Source of the DNA: Chitinophagaceae bacterium
GTDB taxonomy: Bacteria > Bacteroidota > Bacteroidia > Chitinophagales > Chitinophagaceae
Direction: 5' to 3'
Length of the DNA: 64,000 nt
Assembly (NCBI GenBank): GCA_020847395.1
Contig: JADLCD010000046.1
Coordinates: 1 to 64,000 of the forward strand
Under the pieces are notes generated by a model. It saw only the letters and a list, made by a program, of their open reading frames with translations. It did no database searches and was not told where the DNA came from. Shown piece by piece: positions 9,472-18,959 of this stretch. Every line of letters starts with the position of its first letter. The first letter of the stretch is position 1. The position numbers were made by a program, and so were the translations under genes.

Positions 9472-10671
9472 ATGCCTTTGAAAAAAATATTCTTTAGTTA
9501 TTCCAGGCAGGATGCCAGTGAGTTTTCACTGAAGCTTGCGCTTGATTTAAAAAAGCGTGGCTTTAATGTGTGGATTGATCAGCAGGATATACGCGCCGGC
9601 ACAGAATGGGACCTGGAAATTGAAAAAGCGCTGGAAACCTGCGACTGTCTTTTATTCGTAGAAACAGCAAAATCTGTTGTATCCAATAATGTGCTGGATG
9701 AAGTATATTACGCCCTCGGGCAAAACAAGAAAGTAATTCCATTGATTGTTGTAGATAGTAAAACGCCTTTTCGCATCCAGCGTATTCAGCATATAGATTT
9801 CACACAGGATTATCACGCAGGATTAAATAAACTAATACAGGAGTTGCAAAATTCCGAAACGAACATCTTTGTTGATACTCCACAAGCAGCAGCACTTCAA
9901 AAAACTTTTTTACAAAAAAATACAAAATGGCTGTTTGCCGTTGCCGCAATAATTGTTATTATAACAGCCGCGCTGTGGTATAATACGCCCCCCCGCCAAA
10001 CTTTAATTAAGGATGCCGGTAATACAAATGCTGATAAACCTGCTACAGAAGACAGTATTGAAAATGATAATACTGTTGCTGCTATTTCAACAGAAACCGT
10101 TCGTGCTGCAAAAAAGCAGGTGCCCCCGGTAAAAACTAAAACAGATATTACCGCTAATAAAAAATCCATAACTAAACCTGTAAAATCTTCAATACTTGAT
10201 CTGGCTGCACTGGGTGGCGAGTGGCGAATGAAAGCTGTTGATCTTAAAACCAAATCGTTTAATGGCTATATAAAAATTGAACCTGCTGCTGATAACAAAT
10301 TTAATATCAGGAGTGCATTGCAGTTTTTTTATATCAAACCTAAAGACACCGCCTACCTCACTATTTTCAATGCATTTGTAAACTGCGCCAATTGTGTATT
10401 GCAGGAGGAAGTTAAACTTGTTGTAGAAGATATTGCCCTGGGAACGCAGTTATATTCTATTCTTAAAAATGATGTAGATGGTGTTGGCAAAGCCGGAGAT
10501 ACTGTTATGAATAAAGGAGGTAATAAATCGATAAGAGGAGCAGCAGTATTGCAATTTAAGAATAATGCTACGGCTTTAATAAAAATATCCCGCTCCACAC
10601 CTGCTGAATTAGAAGGCAGCTTAATTGTAAAGCCGTTTGAGTATCTATTTACGTTTACAAAGGTTGATTGA
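9472..10671 (+). CDS. TIR-domain protein with transmembrane segment and C-terminal extracytoplasmic region
   Basis: KKIFFSYSRQDASEFSLKLALDLKKRGFNVWIDQQDIRAGTEWDLEIEKAL TIR motif; TM segment WLFAVAAIIVIITAALWY; start at 9472 preferred over 9391. Confidence 0.85.
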   Translation: MPLKKIFFSYSRQDASEFSLKLALDLKKRGFNVWIDQQDIRAGTEWDLEIEKALETCDCLLFVETAKSVVSNNVLDEVYYALGQNKKVIPLIVVDSKTPFRIQRIQHIDFTQDYHAGLNKLIQELQNSETNIFVDTPQAAALQKTFLQKNTKWLFAVAAIIVIITAALWYNTPPRQTLIKDAGNTNADKPATEDSIENDNTVAAISTETVRAAKKQVPPVKTKTDITANKKSITKPVKSSILDLAALGGEWRMKAVDLKTKSFNGYIKIEPAADNKFNIRSALQFFYIKPKDTAYLTIFNAFVNCANCVLQEEVKLVVEDIALGTQLYSILKNDVDGVGKAGDTVMNKGGNKSIRGAAVLQFKNNATALIKISRSTPAELEGSLIVKPFEYLFTFTKVD

Positions 10672-10756
10672 GTATAAGAGCAAACCGGAAAAGTTGTAAA
10701 AGCATCTACTCCCGTTTGCGTACAGTACACAGCCACTATTTTCTTACTTTCGCCTA

Positions 10757-11470
10757 ATGCCTAATAGTTATTTCCGGTTCAAACAGTTTACGGTTTATCA
10801 CGATCAGTGTGCTATGAAGGTATGTACAGATGCATGTATACTTGGTGCCTGGTTTGCTAAAAAAAATCCAGGTATAAGCGTAGCTTTAGATATAGGTGCC
10901 GGCTCAGGACTGCTTACACTAATGCTGGCACAAAATATTAACGGGCAGTTTCATGGCATAGAAATAGATTCGCCCTCTTTTAAACAATTGCAGGAAAATA
11001 TTGCCCGCAGCAACTGGAAAGATAAGATAACGGTATTTAACGCTGATGCCATTACTTATTTGTTCCCTGTAAAATATGATTTCATTATTGTTAATCCGCC
11101 TTTTTTTGAAACTGATTTAAAATCTCCTGATGTACACAGGAATCTGGCTATGCACAGCACGGCGCTTACGCTTGAAAGCCTGACCGGCATTATTGATAAA
11201 AATCTTACTGCCCATGGTTCGTTTGGTATATTGCTTCCCTATCACAGAACCGTTGAGTATACAGGCATTGCGCAGGAGAAAGGTTTTTTTATTGCTGAAA
11301 AATTATTGGTTAAGCAAACACCCGCGCATAATTATTTCAGGAGTATTTTGCATTTTAACCGGCACAAAACCGGCAACGTTCAAACGCATGAACTTGCAAT
11401 AAGGGATAACAATAACGCATATACGAAAGTGTTTACGGCACTCCTGAGAGACTATTATCTTTATTTATAG
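10757..11470 (+). CDS. tRNA1(Val) (adenine37-N6)-methyltransferase-like, SAM-dependent
   Basis: FRFKQFTVYHDQCAMKVCTDACILGAW and NPPFF motif. Confidence 0.85.
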   Translation: MPNSYFRFKQFTVYHDQCAMKVCTDACILGAWFAKKNPGISVALDIGAGSGLLTLMLAQNINGQFHGIEIDSPSFKQLQENIARSNWKDKITVFNADAITYLFPVKYDFIIVNPPFFETDLKSPDVHRNLAMHSTALTLESLTGIIDKNLTAHGSFGILLPYHRTVEYTGIAQEKGFFIAEKLLVKQTPAHNYFRSILHFNRHKTGNVQTHELAIRDNNNAYTKVFTALLRDYYLYL

Positions 11471-12664
11471 GCCTGCATAATTGCTAAGATAACTATAGTG
11501 AGGCGTAAGCATGCCTTTATCTGTTATAGTAGCACGCTGTATTACCGGCGAGTCGTTTTTTAAAAGCCCCTCAAGTACATATTTTATCAATTGTTCTCCA
11601 AAATATCTTGAAGCATCTCTTGGTAATTCGTTAGGCAGGTTTCCAACAGCCATTACATCAATAGAGCCGGGCAGATAAGGCGCTGTTTTTTTAAAAGTGT
11701 TCCTGTCAATACCGTATATGGGGTCTTCAATAGACTGATCACCTGCATTAATAGGTACAGATCCGCCTGCATCATCTGTAATGTCTGCAATTGTTTGAAT
11801 AATGAAATTATCATGCTGTATCATTTCTTTTTCAAAAAGCCGGGGAACATTTTTGTCCCAGAAAATACCATTCATTAAAATATCTGTTTGCGAAGCGTAA
11901 GGAAGGAAAATACTTTTATACAATTCCGGTTGTTCATGAAATTCTATCCGGCTATACTTTCCCGTCAGGTTGTTTTTATAAAGATCAGCTCCTTTTAGTT
12001 GAACATATACAGGGTAGGCAAAACGCCTTGTAAGGTATTCATCGGGTTCTACTTCATGTATGCCAACAAGGTTCATGATTTCCAGTATGCCATGTGCTAC
12101 TCTTCCTGATCCTGTTACAGCTATTTTTACGTTTGGAATACGTAAGCCAAAGTATGTATGAATCAACTCCCTGAAGCTTCTTTGTTTGTATACCCTTTCA
12201 AGATTATATAATCCTGTTCGTTTACCGTAAGCCATCAAACCATTATGTGCGCCAACTACACCTGCAAAAAAGCCAAATCCAATTATACGTTGCCCGTCGT
12301 CATGCTCCAGGCATTCATAGTCAATAAGTGTTATATTTTTTTTGATGACAGACTGCAATAAGTTCCTGTTATGTGGTTGCTCTTTTTTGGTGTGTGAGAA
12401 AAAAAGATATGTTTTGCCGCAAATCAAATCATTCACCTGTACTTCCTTTATGCCGAATAAAAAATCACATTCGCCCAGGTCTTCTTTTACTTCAACGCCT
12501 GCAGCTATATATTCTTTATCGGCAAAACACCGGTATGGTGAAGATTGCGCAATAATCTTTATTTGCTGGTTTTGTTTATGTATCCATTTGCATTGTGCAG
12601 GCGTTAAAGCCACTCTATTGTCTGCGGGAACTTTTCCTTCTCTTATTAAACCAATTTTTAGCAT
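11465..12664 (-). CDS. Alanine dehydrogenase / lysine-oxoglutarate (saccharopine) dehydrogenase-like NAD-dependent enzyme
   Basis: MLKIGLIREGKVPADNRVALTPAQC N-terminus and IAVTGSGRVAHGILEIM Rossmann motif. Confidence 0.8.
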   Translation of the reverse strand: MLKIGLIREGKVPADNRVALTPAQCKWIHKQNQQIKIIAQSSPYRCFADKEYIAAGVEVKEDLGECDFLFGIKEVQVNDLICGKTYLFFSHTKKEQPHNRNLLQSVIKKNITLIDYECLEHDDGQRIIGFGFFAGVVGAHNGLMAYGKRTGLYNLERVYKQRSFRELIHTYFGLRIPNVKIAVTGSGRVAHGILEIMNLVGIHEVEPDEYLTRRFAYPVYVQLKGADLYKNNLTGKYSRIEFHEQPELYKSIFLPYASQTDILMNGIFWDKNVPRLFEKEMIQHDNFIIQTIADITDDAGGSVPINAGDQSIEDPIYGIDRNTFKKTAPYLPGSIDVMAVGNLPNELPRDASRYFGEQLIKYVLEGLLKNDSPVIQRATITDKGMLTPHYSYLSNYAGL

Positions 12665-12766
12665 ACCTGCAAAAGTAGCAGTAAAGCGAGGAATAAGATT
12701 CTCAAAAAATTGAAATTAAAAATATGGCAATTCACATCATAAGCTGTAATATTGCACCCCATTTAT

Positions 12767-12850
12767 GCCCAGATGGCGGAATTGGTAGACGCGTCAGACT
12801 CAAAATCTGGTATTGGCAACAATGTGCAGGTTCGATTCCTGTTCTGGGCA
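12767..12850 (+). tRNA. tRNA-Leu (anticodon CAA)
   Basis: 84-nt cloverleaf: GCCCAGA...TCTGGGC acceptor, anticodon arm TCAGA-CTCAAAA-TCTGG, long variable arm, GGTTCGATTCC T-arm. Confidence 0.95.
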
Positions 12851-12855
12851 CGGCG

Positions 12856-12892
12856 AAAATCTTGTAAATCATTTATTTACAAGATTTTTTGT
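12856..12892 (+). terminator. Rho-independent terminator after tRNA-Leu
   Basis: AAAATCTTGTAAAT-CATTT-ATTTACAAGATTTT followed by T-rich tract. Confidence 0.85.
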
Positions 12893-13330
12893 TTTATGCT
12901 CGTCAATAAAAAAAGCAGGAAACATTTTCTGAAAATAATCTTGTGCTTTAGTAACCCGCGGCAAACGGGGTAGGGTAATGTTCCAGAGTTAGTGATGGAA
13001 TAATTTTGATCAGATAAATAATTGAAAATTAATAAAAGCCTATAAGGGCGGGCATAAAAGAGGTGGATGATATATCTGTCTCTTTTTATTTTAAGGCTTA
13101 TAATAGTACAAATATGCTGAATACTATAGTATTGTGTTCCAGCGTTAGTGACAGGGAAAATGTCCTCATTTTTTAAGCTGTTGATGTTTTGGCAGCGTGG
13201 TAAAGTAAAGCCCAATAGCATTACTCCGGTACAAGCGAGCGTGGCCACAGCAGCCCAATAGCAGCACTACAGCCAGGTACATAAAAATAATAGCGCACTA
13301 AAGTAGCTGCATACCTCTCAGCGTGTTACA

Positions 13331-13433
13331 ACTCCCCTCCTTTGGAGGGGCTGGGGAGAACCCAATGTTCAATAATTATACATAGTTCAGCATTGCACCG
13401 CGGTCTGTCACCCCGAGGCACGAGGGGTCTGCC
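13331..13433. repeat. Intergenic palindromic repeats (CCCCTCCTTTGGAGGGG; TGTCACCCCGAGGCACGAGGGGTCTGCC)
   Basis: Two short hairpin-forming elements in non-coding sequence, of a type often dispersed in Bacteroidetes genomes. Confidence 0.6.
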
Positions 13434-13470
13434 TGGTACCCGGTTACAAACGAACAAAGATTATTGCAAC

Positions 13471-13863
13471 CTACAACTTTACGCTTAATTCTAAACGAGC
13501 GAAAATTTGGGATACGCCCTCAGCAAAGTACATACAGAGGAACAGGCTTGGGTTTTTTATTTTGTTCATTCCATTTTTTGGGAGTTTCGCTGAAAGCAAA
13601 AACGGCATGTATGATAATTTGTTTTTTTCGTTTGTTACAGTGTAATGGGCGGCGTACGGAAATTTTTTCACTACGGCAAAACGTACCTCGTCGTATCGGA
13701 ACGACCTGGAGAAAGGATTTTTTTGTATTGCTTTAATTTCGGTTTTAAGTGTTGTTTTGAATCTTGTACCTAAACCTTTTTGTTGCCTGTTGTACCAGTC
13801 TGCAATATTTTTAATATGTTCAATGGCAGCCCTGGTGTATACAATTTTATAGGTTGGGGTCAT
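13471..13863 (-). CDS. ParE/RelE-family toxin; C-terminus frame-split
   Basis: MTPTYKIVYTRAAIEHIKNIADWYNRQQKGLGTRFKTTLKTEIKAI... ParE-like; conserved end (IIIHAVFAFSETPKKWNEQNKK) lies in the -1 frame from 13621. Confidence 0.8.
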   Translation of the reverse strand: MTPTYKIVYTRAAIEHIKNIADWYNRQQKGLGTRFKTTLKTEIKAIQKNPFSRSFRYDEVRFAVVKKFPYAAHYTVTNEKNKLSYMPFLLSAKLPKNGMNKIKNPSLFLCMYFAEGVSQIFARLELSVKL

Positions 13864-14147
13864 TGTTCATTAATTATTTTCCAGGCATCTTTTTCGTTAA
13901 TAAGCAGTTCGGGGTGTGCTTTGTATTTTTTGATACTGTTCCGTACAAACTGTTTTTGCGCTTCCGGAACATCAAAAGCCTGCTCATCGTTGAGGAGCAA
14001 ATCCGTTAATTGTTGTTTTTCTTTTTTGGGTAATGTTTTAACGAGCTCAACCAGTTGGTTAAACTGTAATGGCAGGTATATATTTGTTGTTGTGGGCATA
14101 TGCTTACGTGTTACTATTTTTTCAATAACGATAGATATAATCCTCAT
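13860..14147 (-). CDS. Cognate antitoxin-like protein upstream of ParE
   Basis: Small charged protein overlapping the toxin start by ATGA; likely start MPTTTNIYLPLQ. Confidence 0.65.
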   Translation of the reverse strand: MRIISIVIEKIVTRKHMPTTTNIYLPLQFNQLVELVKTLPKKEKQQLTDLLLNDEQAFDVPEAQKQFVRNSIKKYKAHPELLINEKDAWKIINEQ

Positions 14148-14350
14148 GCCTGGCGCAAGTCTGCTTAATGCCGGGCATCTTTCTGCAGCGTTTTATATTC
14201 CTTCCTTCATGTATTTCACTTTGCATAACGTGCTGTATTTATAACAGGTCAAATATAACATTTTTAGTATTGGCTTTTTAGGGGGAATTGGATTTATAAG
14301 GCCTATTTTTATTTCATTGCCTGTATTTTACAACTACACCTAATTAAATT

Positions 14351-14953
14351 ATGACAGAATTTTGGGAAGAAGCATTTAAAGACAAGCAGGAAATGTGGGG
14401 ATTAGAACCTGCAAAGGCTGCAGTATTGACTAAGGATTTTTTTATTGCAAATGGTTTAAAAAATATCTTAGTTCCGGGCATTGGCTATGGGCGAAACGCA
14501 CAAATATTCAGGGATAGTGGAATAACCGTAACAGGAATTGAAATTTCTAAGACGGCAATTGATATTGCTAAAAAACATTTCGGCGATAACTTAACAATTT
14601 ATCACGGTTCAGTAACTGAAATGCCTTTCGACAACAAATTGTATGACGGAATATTTTGTTACGCCTTAATTCATTTGCTGGATGAAAACGAAAGGATAAA
14701 ACTAATTACAGACTGCTATAAACAACTGGCAGAAAATGGTTATATGGTTTTTACAACCGTCACAAAAAAAGCGCATACATACGAACAAGGAACTTGCATC
14801 AGTAAAGACAGATTTGAAATGTTTGGTGGTGTTAAAATATTTTTTTACGACAAAGAAACCATACAAAAAGAATTTTGTAAAGCCGGGCTTTTGGAAGTGT
14901 CAGAAATAGATGAGCATTTTCCATTTTATTTAATAAAGTGTAAAAGGATGTGA
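14351..14953 (+). CDS. Class I SAM-dependent methyltransferase
   Basis: ILVPGIGYGRNAQIFRDSGITVTGIEIS motif I. Confidence 0.88.
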   Translation: MTEFWEEAFKDKQEMWGLEPAKAAVLTKDFFIANGLKNILVPGIGYGRNAQIFRDSGITVTGIEISKTAIDIAKKHFGDNLTIYHGSVTEMPFDNKLYDGIFCYALIHLLDENERIKLITDCYKQLAENGYMVFTTVTKKAHTYEQGTCISKDRFEMFGGVKIFFYDKETIQKEFCKAGLLEVSEIDEHFPFYLIKCKRM

Positions 14954-15014
14954 CCTGCTTTCAATTCAAGCTTACAGAACGAAGGGCCAACATACAACCC
15001 GGGTATTATTCAGG

Positions 15015-15566
15015 TTGAATATTATGAACAAAAAAATATCCAAAATAACAAACGAGTGGAAAAGGTTTAGCCATCTTTTTAACCGGCAGGAAATTCCTGC
15101 AAAGAAAATTCTTTTACATGAAGGGCAGATTTCCAAAACTGCATTCTATATAGAAAAGGGTTGCCTGCGTTCCTGGTTTAACAATAACGGGAAAGATATT
15201 ACTTTTCAATTTTTCTTTGAAGGACAAGGCGTTTCCTCTATTGAAAGTTTTATGACCAGCCAGCCTGGTTTATTTAATGTGGAAAGTATTGAGCCCTGCA
15301 TTATTCATAGCATTTCAAAAAAAGACTTTCAGTTTATTGTAGACAATTCGCCAGCTATAAAAAAGGAAATTGAGGAAAACATATTACAACGATTGTTTTT
15401 TTATCAAAAATTATTTCTGTCACGCATAAAAGACAATCCTGAAAAACGTTATAAAGAATTATTAACGCAACACCCTGAAATTTTACAGCGTATTCCGCAA
15501 CATTATATTGCATCCTATTTGGGCATTACCCCGGTATCATTAAGCAGGATAAGAAACAGGCGGTGA
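15015..15566 (+). CDS. Crp/Fnr-family transcriptional regulator
   Basis: cNMP-binding-like domain plus IPQHYIASYLGITPVSLSRIRNRR HTH. Confidence 0.85.
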   Translation: MNIMNKKISKITNEWKRFSHLFNRQEIPAKKILLHEGQISKTAFYIEKGCLRSWFNNNGKDITFQFFFEGQGVSSIESFMTSQPGLFNVESIEPCIIHSISKKDFQFIVDNSPAIKKEIEENILQRLFFYQKLFLSRIKDNPEKRYKELLTQHPEILQRIPQHYIASYLGITPVSLSRIRNRR

Positions 15567-15640
15567 TCGTATTTCTTTACAATTGTTATTGTTTAATACC
15601 CTGCTCCCTTCTCATTTTTGCAGTGACTTAATACAGTAAA

Positions 15641-16231
15641 ATGAGAACAGCAATTATATTTAACCACCCGTATGAACAAAGCTATTGTAATGCAATTTTA
15701 CAGGCAGTTACAAATGGTCTGCAAAAAGCAAATCATGAAATTGATCTTATTCATCTTGATAAAGATGGGTTTAACCCTGTAATGACAGCAGCAGATCTTA
15801 AAGCATTTAAAGATAAAAAGCCAGTTGACCCCAAAGTGATTGAATATAAGGAACGGCTTAACAAAGCAGACCATCTACTTTTTATTTTTCCTGTTTGGTG
15901 GGAACTGATGCCGGCATTGACAAAGGGTTTTATTGACAAAGTAATTTTTCCAGGTGTGGCTTATGATTATGCGCCGAAAGGTTACGGAATGATACCGCTT
16001 TTTAAAAATATAAAAAGCGTAACAGTTATCACAACCATGAATACAGCCGGTATTGTTTACCGACTTATTTTTGGAAATGCCATTAAAAAAGCAATCATGA
16101 CGGGTACATTCTGGAAAATGGGCTATAAAAACAGAAAGTGGATAAGCCTGAATATGGTAAAATTTGTATCTGATAAAAAGCGGAAAAAATGGTTAGCCAA
16201 ACTTGAAAACAGGTTTGCGGCATTGACGTAA
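15641..16231 (+). CDS. NAD(P)H-dependent oxidoreductase (flavodoxin-like fold)
   Basis: HLLFIFPVWWELMPALTKGFIDKVIFPGVAYDY signature. Confidence 0.88.
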   Translation: MRTAIIFNHPYEQSYCNAILQAVTNGLQKANHEIDLIHLDKDGFNPVMTAADLKAFKDKKPVDPKVIEYKERLNKADHLLFIFPVWWELMPALTKGFIDKVIFPGVAYDYAPKGYGMIPLFKNIKSVTVITTMNTAGIVYRLIFGNAIKKAIMTGTFWKMGYKNRKWISLNMVKFVSDKKRKKWLAKLENRFAALT

Positions 16232-16306
16232 TTAAAATACCAGTTACTTAATATTTTATTTTTGCGCATTCATATATTCCTCATTGAAAATTAAAAAATA
16301 CAAATC

Positions 16307-16801
16307 ATGCCAGATATTAACCATGCAGTACTAATAGGAGCGGCGGCAGAGCATGTGTATGCCGCTATAACAACACCTCAAGGATTATCAGCCTGGTGGA
16401 CACCCGGCACAAATGCAAAAGCTGAAACCAACACTGTTGCTCACTTTCCTTTTGGACCTGGTTACTTCAAGGAAATGATCATTACAGAACTAAAACCTTT
16501 TTCTTCAGTAAAATGGAATTGTATTAAAGGGGCTGATGAATGGGTAGGTACTAATATTTCTTTTACACTTATACCCGGTGATAAAGAAATGCTCCTGAAA
16601 TCATACCCGGAAATTTTAGGGCAGATTGAACAGTTAAAAAATGATAATGGAACACTACTGATTTTTCATCACGATGACTGGAAAGAACACACATTGATGT
16701 TTGCTGAATGCAGTTATACCTGGGGGCAATTTCTCAGAAGCCTGAAACTGTTCTGCGAAACCGGGAAAGGGAAGCCCTGGCCGCAACAACATTGTGCATA
16801 A
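16307..16801 (+). CDS. SRPBCC/AHSA1-domain protein
   Basis: AEHVYAAITTPQGLSAWWTPGT motif. Confidence 0.85.
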   Translation: MPDINHAVLIGAAAEHVYAAITTPQGLSAWWTPGTNAKAETNTVAHFPFGPGYFKEMIITELKPFSSVKWNCIKGADEWVGTNISFTLIPGDKEMLLKSYPEILGQIEQLKNDNGTLLIFHHDDWKEHTLMFAECSYTWGQFLRSLKLFCETGKGKPWPQQHCA

Positions 16802-16995
16802 CAGGTAGAGATTGGAGCGACAAAGTTTGTTATTTTGCAGATATTGACGGACACATGGATGTTTATTCCGATTATGTATTAAAAAACTGCACACCTGAAG
16901 ACTTGCCAGCTAAAACAAAGGGAATGGCAAACTTCAAAGAGGGGTGAAACAAGTTTATAACCACAAAATTCATTCATTTAAAACAAGCATAAGAA

Positions 16996-17358
16996 ATGCA
17001 AATAACTGACAAACATAATGACCGTATAGCTAAAATGATTTTTGCATCGGTTTATCCACATTATGTAACAAAAGTAGAAAGCAAAGGCAGAACCAAAGAA
17101 GAACTGCACCAGGTAATTGAATGGCTGACGGGTTTTAATGCCAAAAAACTACAAGTACTTATTGATCAGAAAGTAACTTTTGAAACATTCTTTGACAAAG
17201 CAACCTTAAACCCCAATGCTCAACTTATCACAGGAGTAATCTGCGGTTATCGGATTGAAGAAATTGAAAATCCGCTGACAAAAAAAGCAAGATATTTAGA
17301 TAAGTTGGTGGACGAATTGGCGAAAGGACGAAAAATGGAGAAGATTTTAAGAAGTTAA
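16996..17358 (+). CDS. DUF2200-family protein
   Basis: [38 protein letters not shown]. Confidence 0.85.
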   Translation: MQITDKHNDRIAKMIFASVYPHYVTKVESKGRTKEELHQVIEWLTGFNAKKLQVLIDQKVTFETFFDKATLNPNAQLITGVICGYRIEEIENPLTKKARYLDKLVDELAKGRKMEKILRS

Positions 17359-17381
17359 ACCGACAACTAAACGAACAAAAT

Positions 17382-17420
17382 GCCAGCCGCTAACATCGTG
17401 AGCCGTTGGCGGTAATGTTA
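17382..17420 (+). repeat. Cassette-end (attC-like) motif A
   Basis: GCCAGCCGCTAACATCGTGAGCCGTTGGCGGTAATGTTA; CCGCTAAC/GTTGGCGG stem with one G.T pair. Confidence 0.5.
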
Positions 17421-17421
17421 C

Positions 17422-17841
17422 TCAATAAGACAGCTCATCTTTCAACTGACTTGAAATTTCTTTTAGCAGACCCTCTTTACCACGTTTGGCACGATTGACA
17501 AACTTCTTATCAACAGCACTGTTCTTGTCGTATTTTGCTGACCACATAATAACATCAACCAGCACAGGTAACAAGTGAATGCCTTTTTGTGTGAGTTTGT
17601 AAATAAACTTTGAGCCGTGTGCAGGATCCACCCTTTTAACGACAATGTTTGCCTCTTCTAATAACGCCAGCCTATCCGCAAGGACATTCGTTGCAATCTT
17701 TTCTTCAGACTGTAAAAACTCACCGTAATAGTGTTTGCCTTTAAACATTAAATCACGTACAATCAACAACGTCCACTTATCGCCAAAAATTTCCAAAGCA
17801 TAACTTATCGGGCAATCAGACCTTCTTTTTTGTTTCGCCAT
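17422..17841 (-). CDS. HxlR-family transcriptional regulator
   Basis: CPISYALEIFGDKWTLLIVRDLMFKGKHYYGEFLQSEEKIATNVLADRL. Confidence 0.92.
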   Translation of the reverse strand: MAKQKRRSDCPISYALEIFGDKWTLLIVRDLMFKGKHYYGEFLQSEEKIATNVLADRLALLEEANIVVKRVDPAHGSKFIYKLTQKGIHLLPVLVDVIMWSAKYDKNSAVDKKFVNRAKRGKEGLLKEISSQLKDELSY

Positions 17842-17941
17842 AAGGCAAAAATAAATATCTTTTAACTACTTGCAATTTACAAGTAATAATTTTATCTTTA
17901 AACTGCAAAAAAAGCAAGTATTTAAAAATTAATACAAAAAA

Positions 17942-18313
17942 ATGGCAAATGCAATTAACTGGTTTGAAATCCCGGTAACTGATTTCACAAGAGCAAAGAA
18001 GTTTTACGAAACTATTTTAGGAGTAGAAATTATGGAAATGCCTTTTCCTGGTGGTAAGTATGGTATGCTTCCAGCCGATATGCAAAACGGTGGTGTTGGG
18101 GGCGGGCTTGCACAAGGGGAAGGATTTGAACCTTCTGATAAAGGGACAATCGTTTATCTAAATGGTGGCGATGATTTAAGTGTTTCACTTTCAAAAGTGG
18201 AAAAAGCAGGTGGCAAAATCATAATGCCGAAAACTTCTATAGGCGGAAATGGCTTTATGGCACATTTTATTGATACAGAAGGCAACCGGGTTGCTCTGCA
18301 TTCAATGAAATAA
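17942..18313 (+). CDS. VOC (glyoxalase-like) protein
   Basis: INWFEIPVTDFTRAKKFYETILGVE...; FIDTEGNRVALHS. Confidence 0.92.
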   Translation: MANAINWFEIPVTDFTRAKKFYETILGVEIMEMPFPGGKYGMLPADMQNGGVGGGLAQGEGFEPSDKGTIVYLNGGDDLSVSLSKVEKAGGKIIMPKTSIGGNGFMAHFIDTEGNRVALHSMK

Positions 18314-18317
18314 CAGT

Positions 18318-18566
18318 ATGGGAAAGTTAGTAGACAAGGAAGCGACAAAAAACAAATTACTTATGACAGAAGTTTTTAAATTTTTCTCTTATATTTTTTT
18401 ATTGACCTTATGTTTTAATGGAATAATTGGCTGGGCAACTTATGACAAAAAAACTGTGACACCTAATGGCAAAACAGAGTTCAGTCATGAATTTAGAGGC
18501 ATGGAAAAAATAAATGGCGAATGGAAAATAATAAGTGCACCAGTTCATGCATTTATTCCAAAATAA
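18318..18566 (+). pseudogene. Truncated SnoaL/DUF4440-like remnant
   Basis: C-terminal half GWATYDKKTVTPNGKTEFSHEFRGMEKINGEWKIISAPVHAFIPK resembles the family; N-terminal half replaced by an unrelated hydrophobic segment. Confidence 0.5.
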
Positions 18567-18893
18567 TATTATTAAGCTTTTTATTTATTATACTCTAAAA
18601 AGTTTGACAAAAACGGCAGCCACCAACAAAAGGTCACTGTTGCGCAATCATTTTTTTCAAAACATAAACAAATAAGTTAGCCTTAACGGATAGTAAAGCC
18701 CATTTATGCTGCGTATTCTCCAGTAAAATATTAGCCCCGCCCCGGGAGAAAATTTAAAAACATTTTCATCAAGCAAATAGGCTCAAATACTCATGCCGGC
18801 ATTGAAGATTGGCAGGTACACCCCAAATTGACATTAACGCAAATAACAATTAATTTAGTTGTATTGACGCAATGCTGTTGTATCAATACAGTC

Positions 18894-18903
18894 GTTAGCG
18901 GCA
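18894..18903 (-). repeat. Inverted cassette-end core (TGCCGCTAAC on minus)
   Basis: GTTAGCGGCA; adjacent inverted repeat GTATTGA...TCAATAC (18861-18889). Confidence 0.35.
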
Positions 18904-18959
18904 ATTTTTGGACGGCCAACTATAGAGAAAATTATCGTTCATTGACAATAAAAAACGAT

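Noticed and set aside
12751-12760. TTGCACCCC before tRNA-Leu as another copy of the AATGCACCCC repeat
   Set aside because: Only a short match; flanks do not extend the GCGACAATTT arm.
13464-13736. 90-aa + strand ORF opposite ParE
   Set aside because: Antisense to a clearly recognisable ParE reading frame; no family resemblance.
16708-16947. 79-aa ORF overlapping the end of the SRPBCC gene
   Set aside because: First part is an alternative frame of the SRPBCC gene; the tail (CYFADIDGHMDVYSDYVLKNCTPEDLPAKTKGMANFKEG) may be a remnant but no family was recognised.
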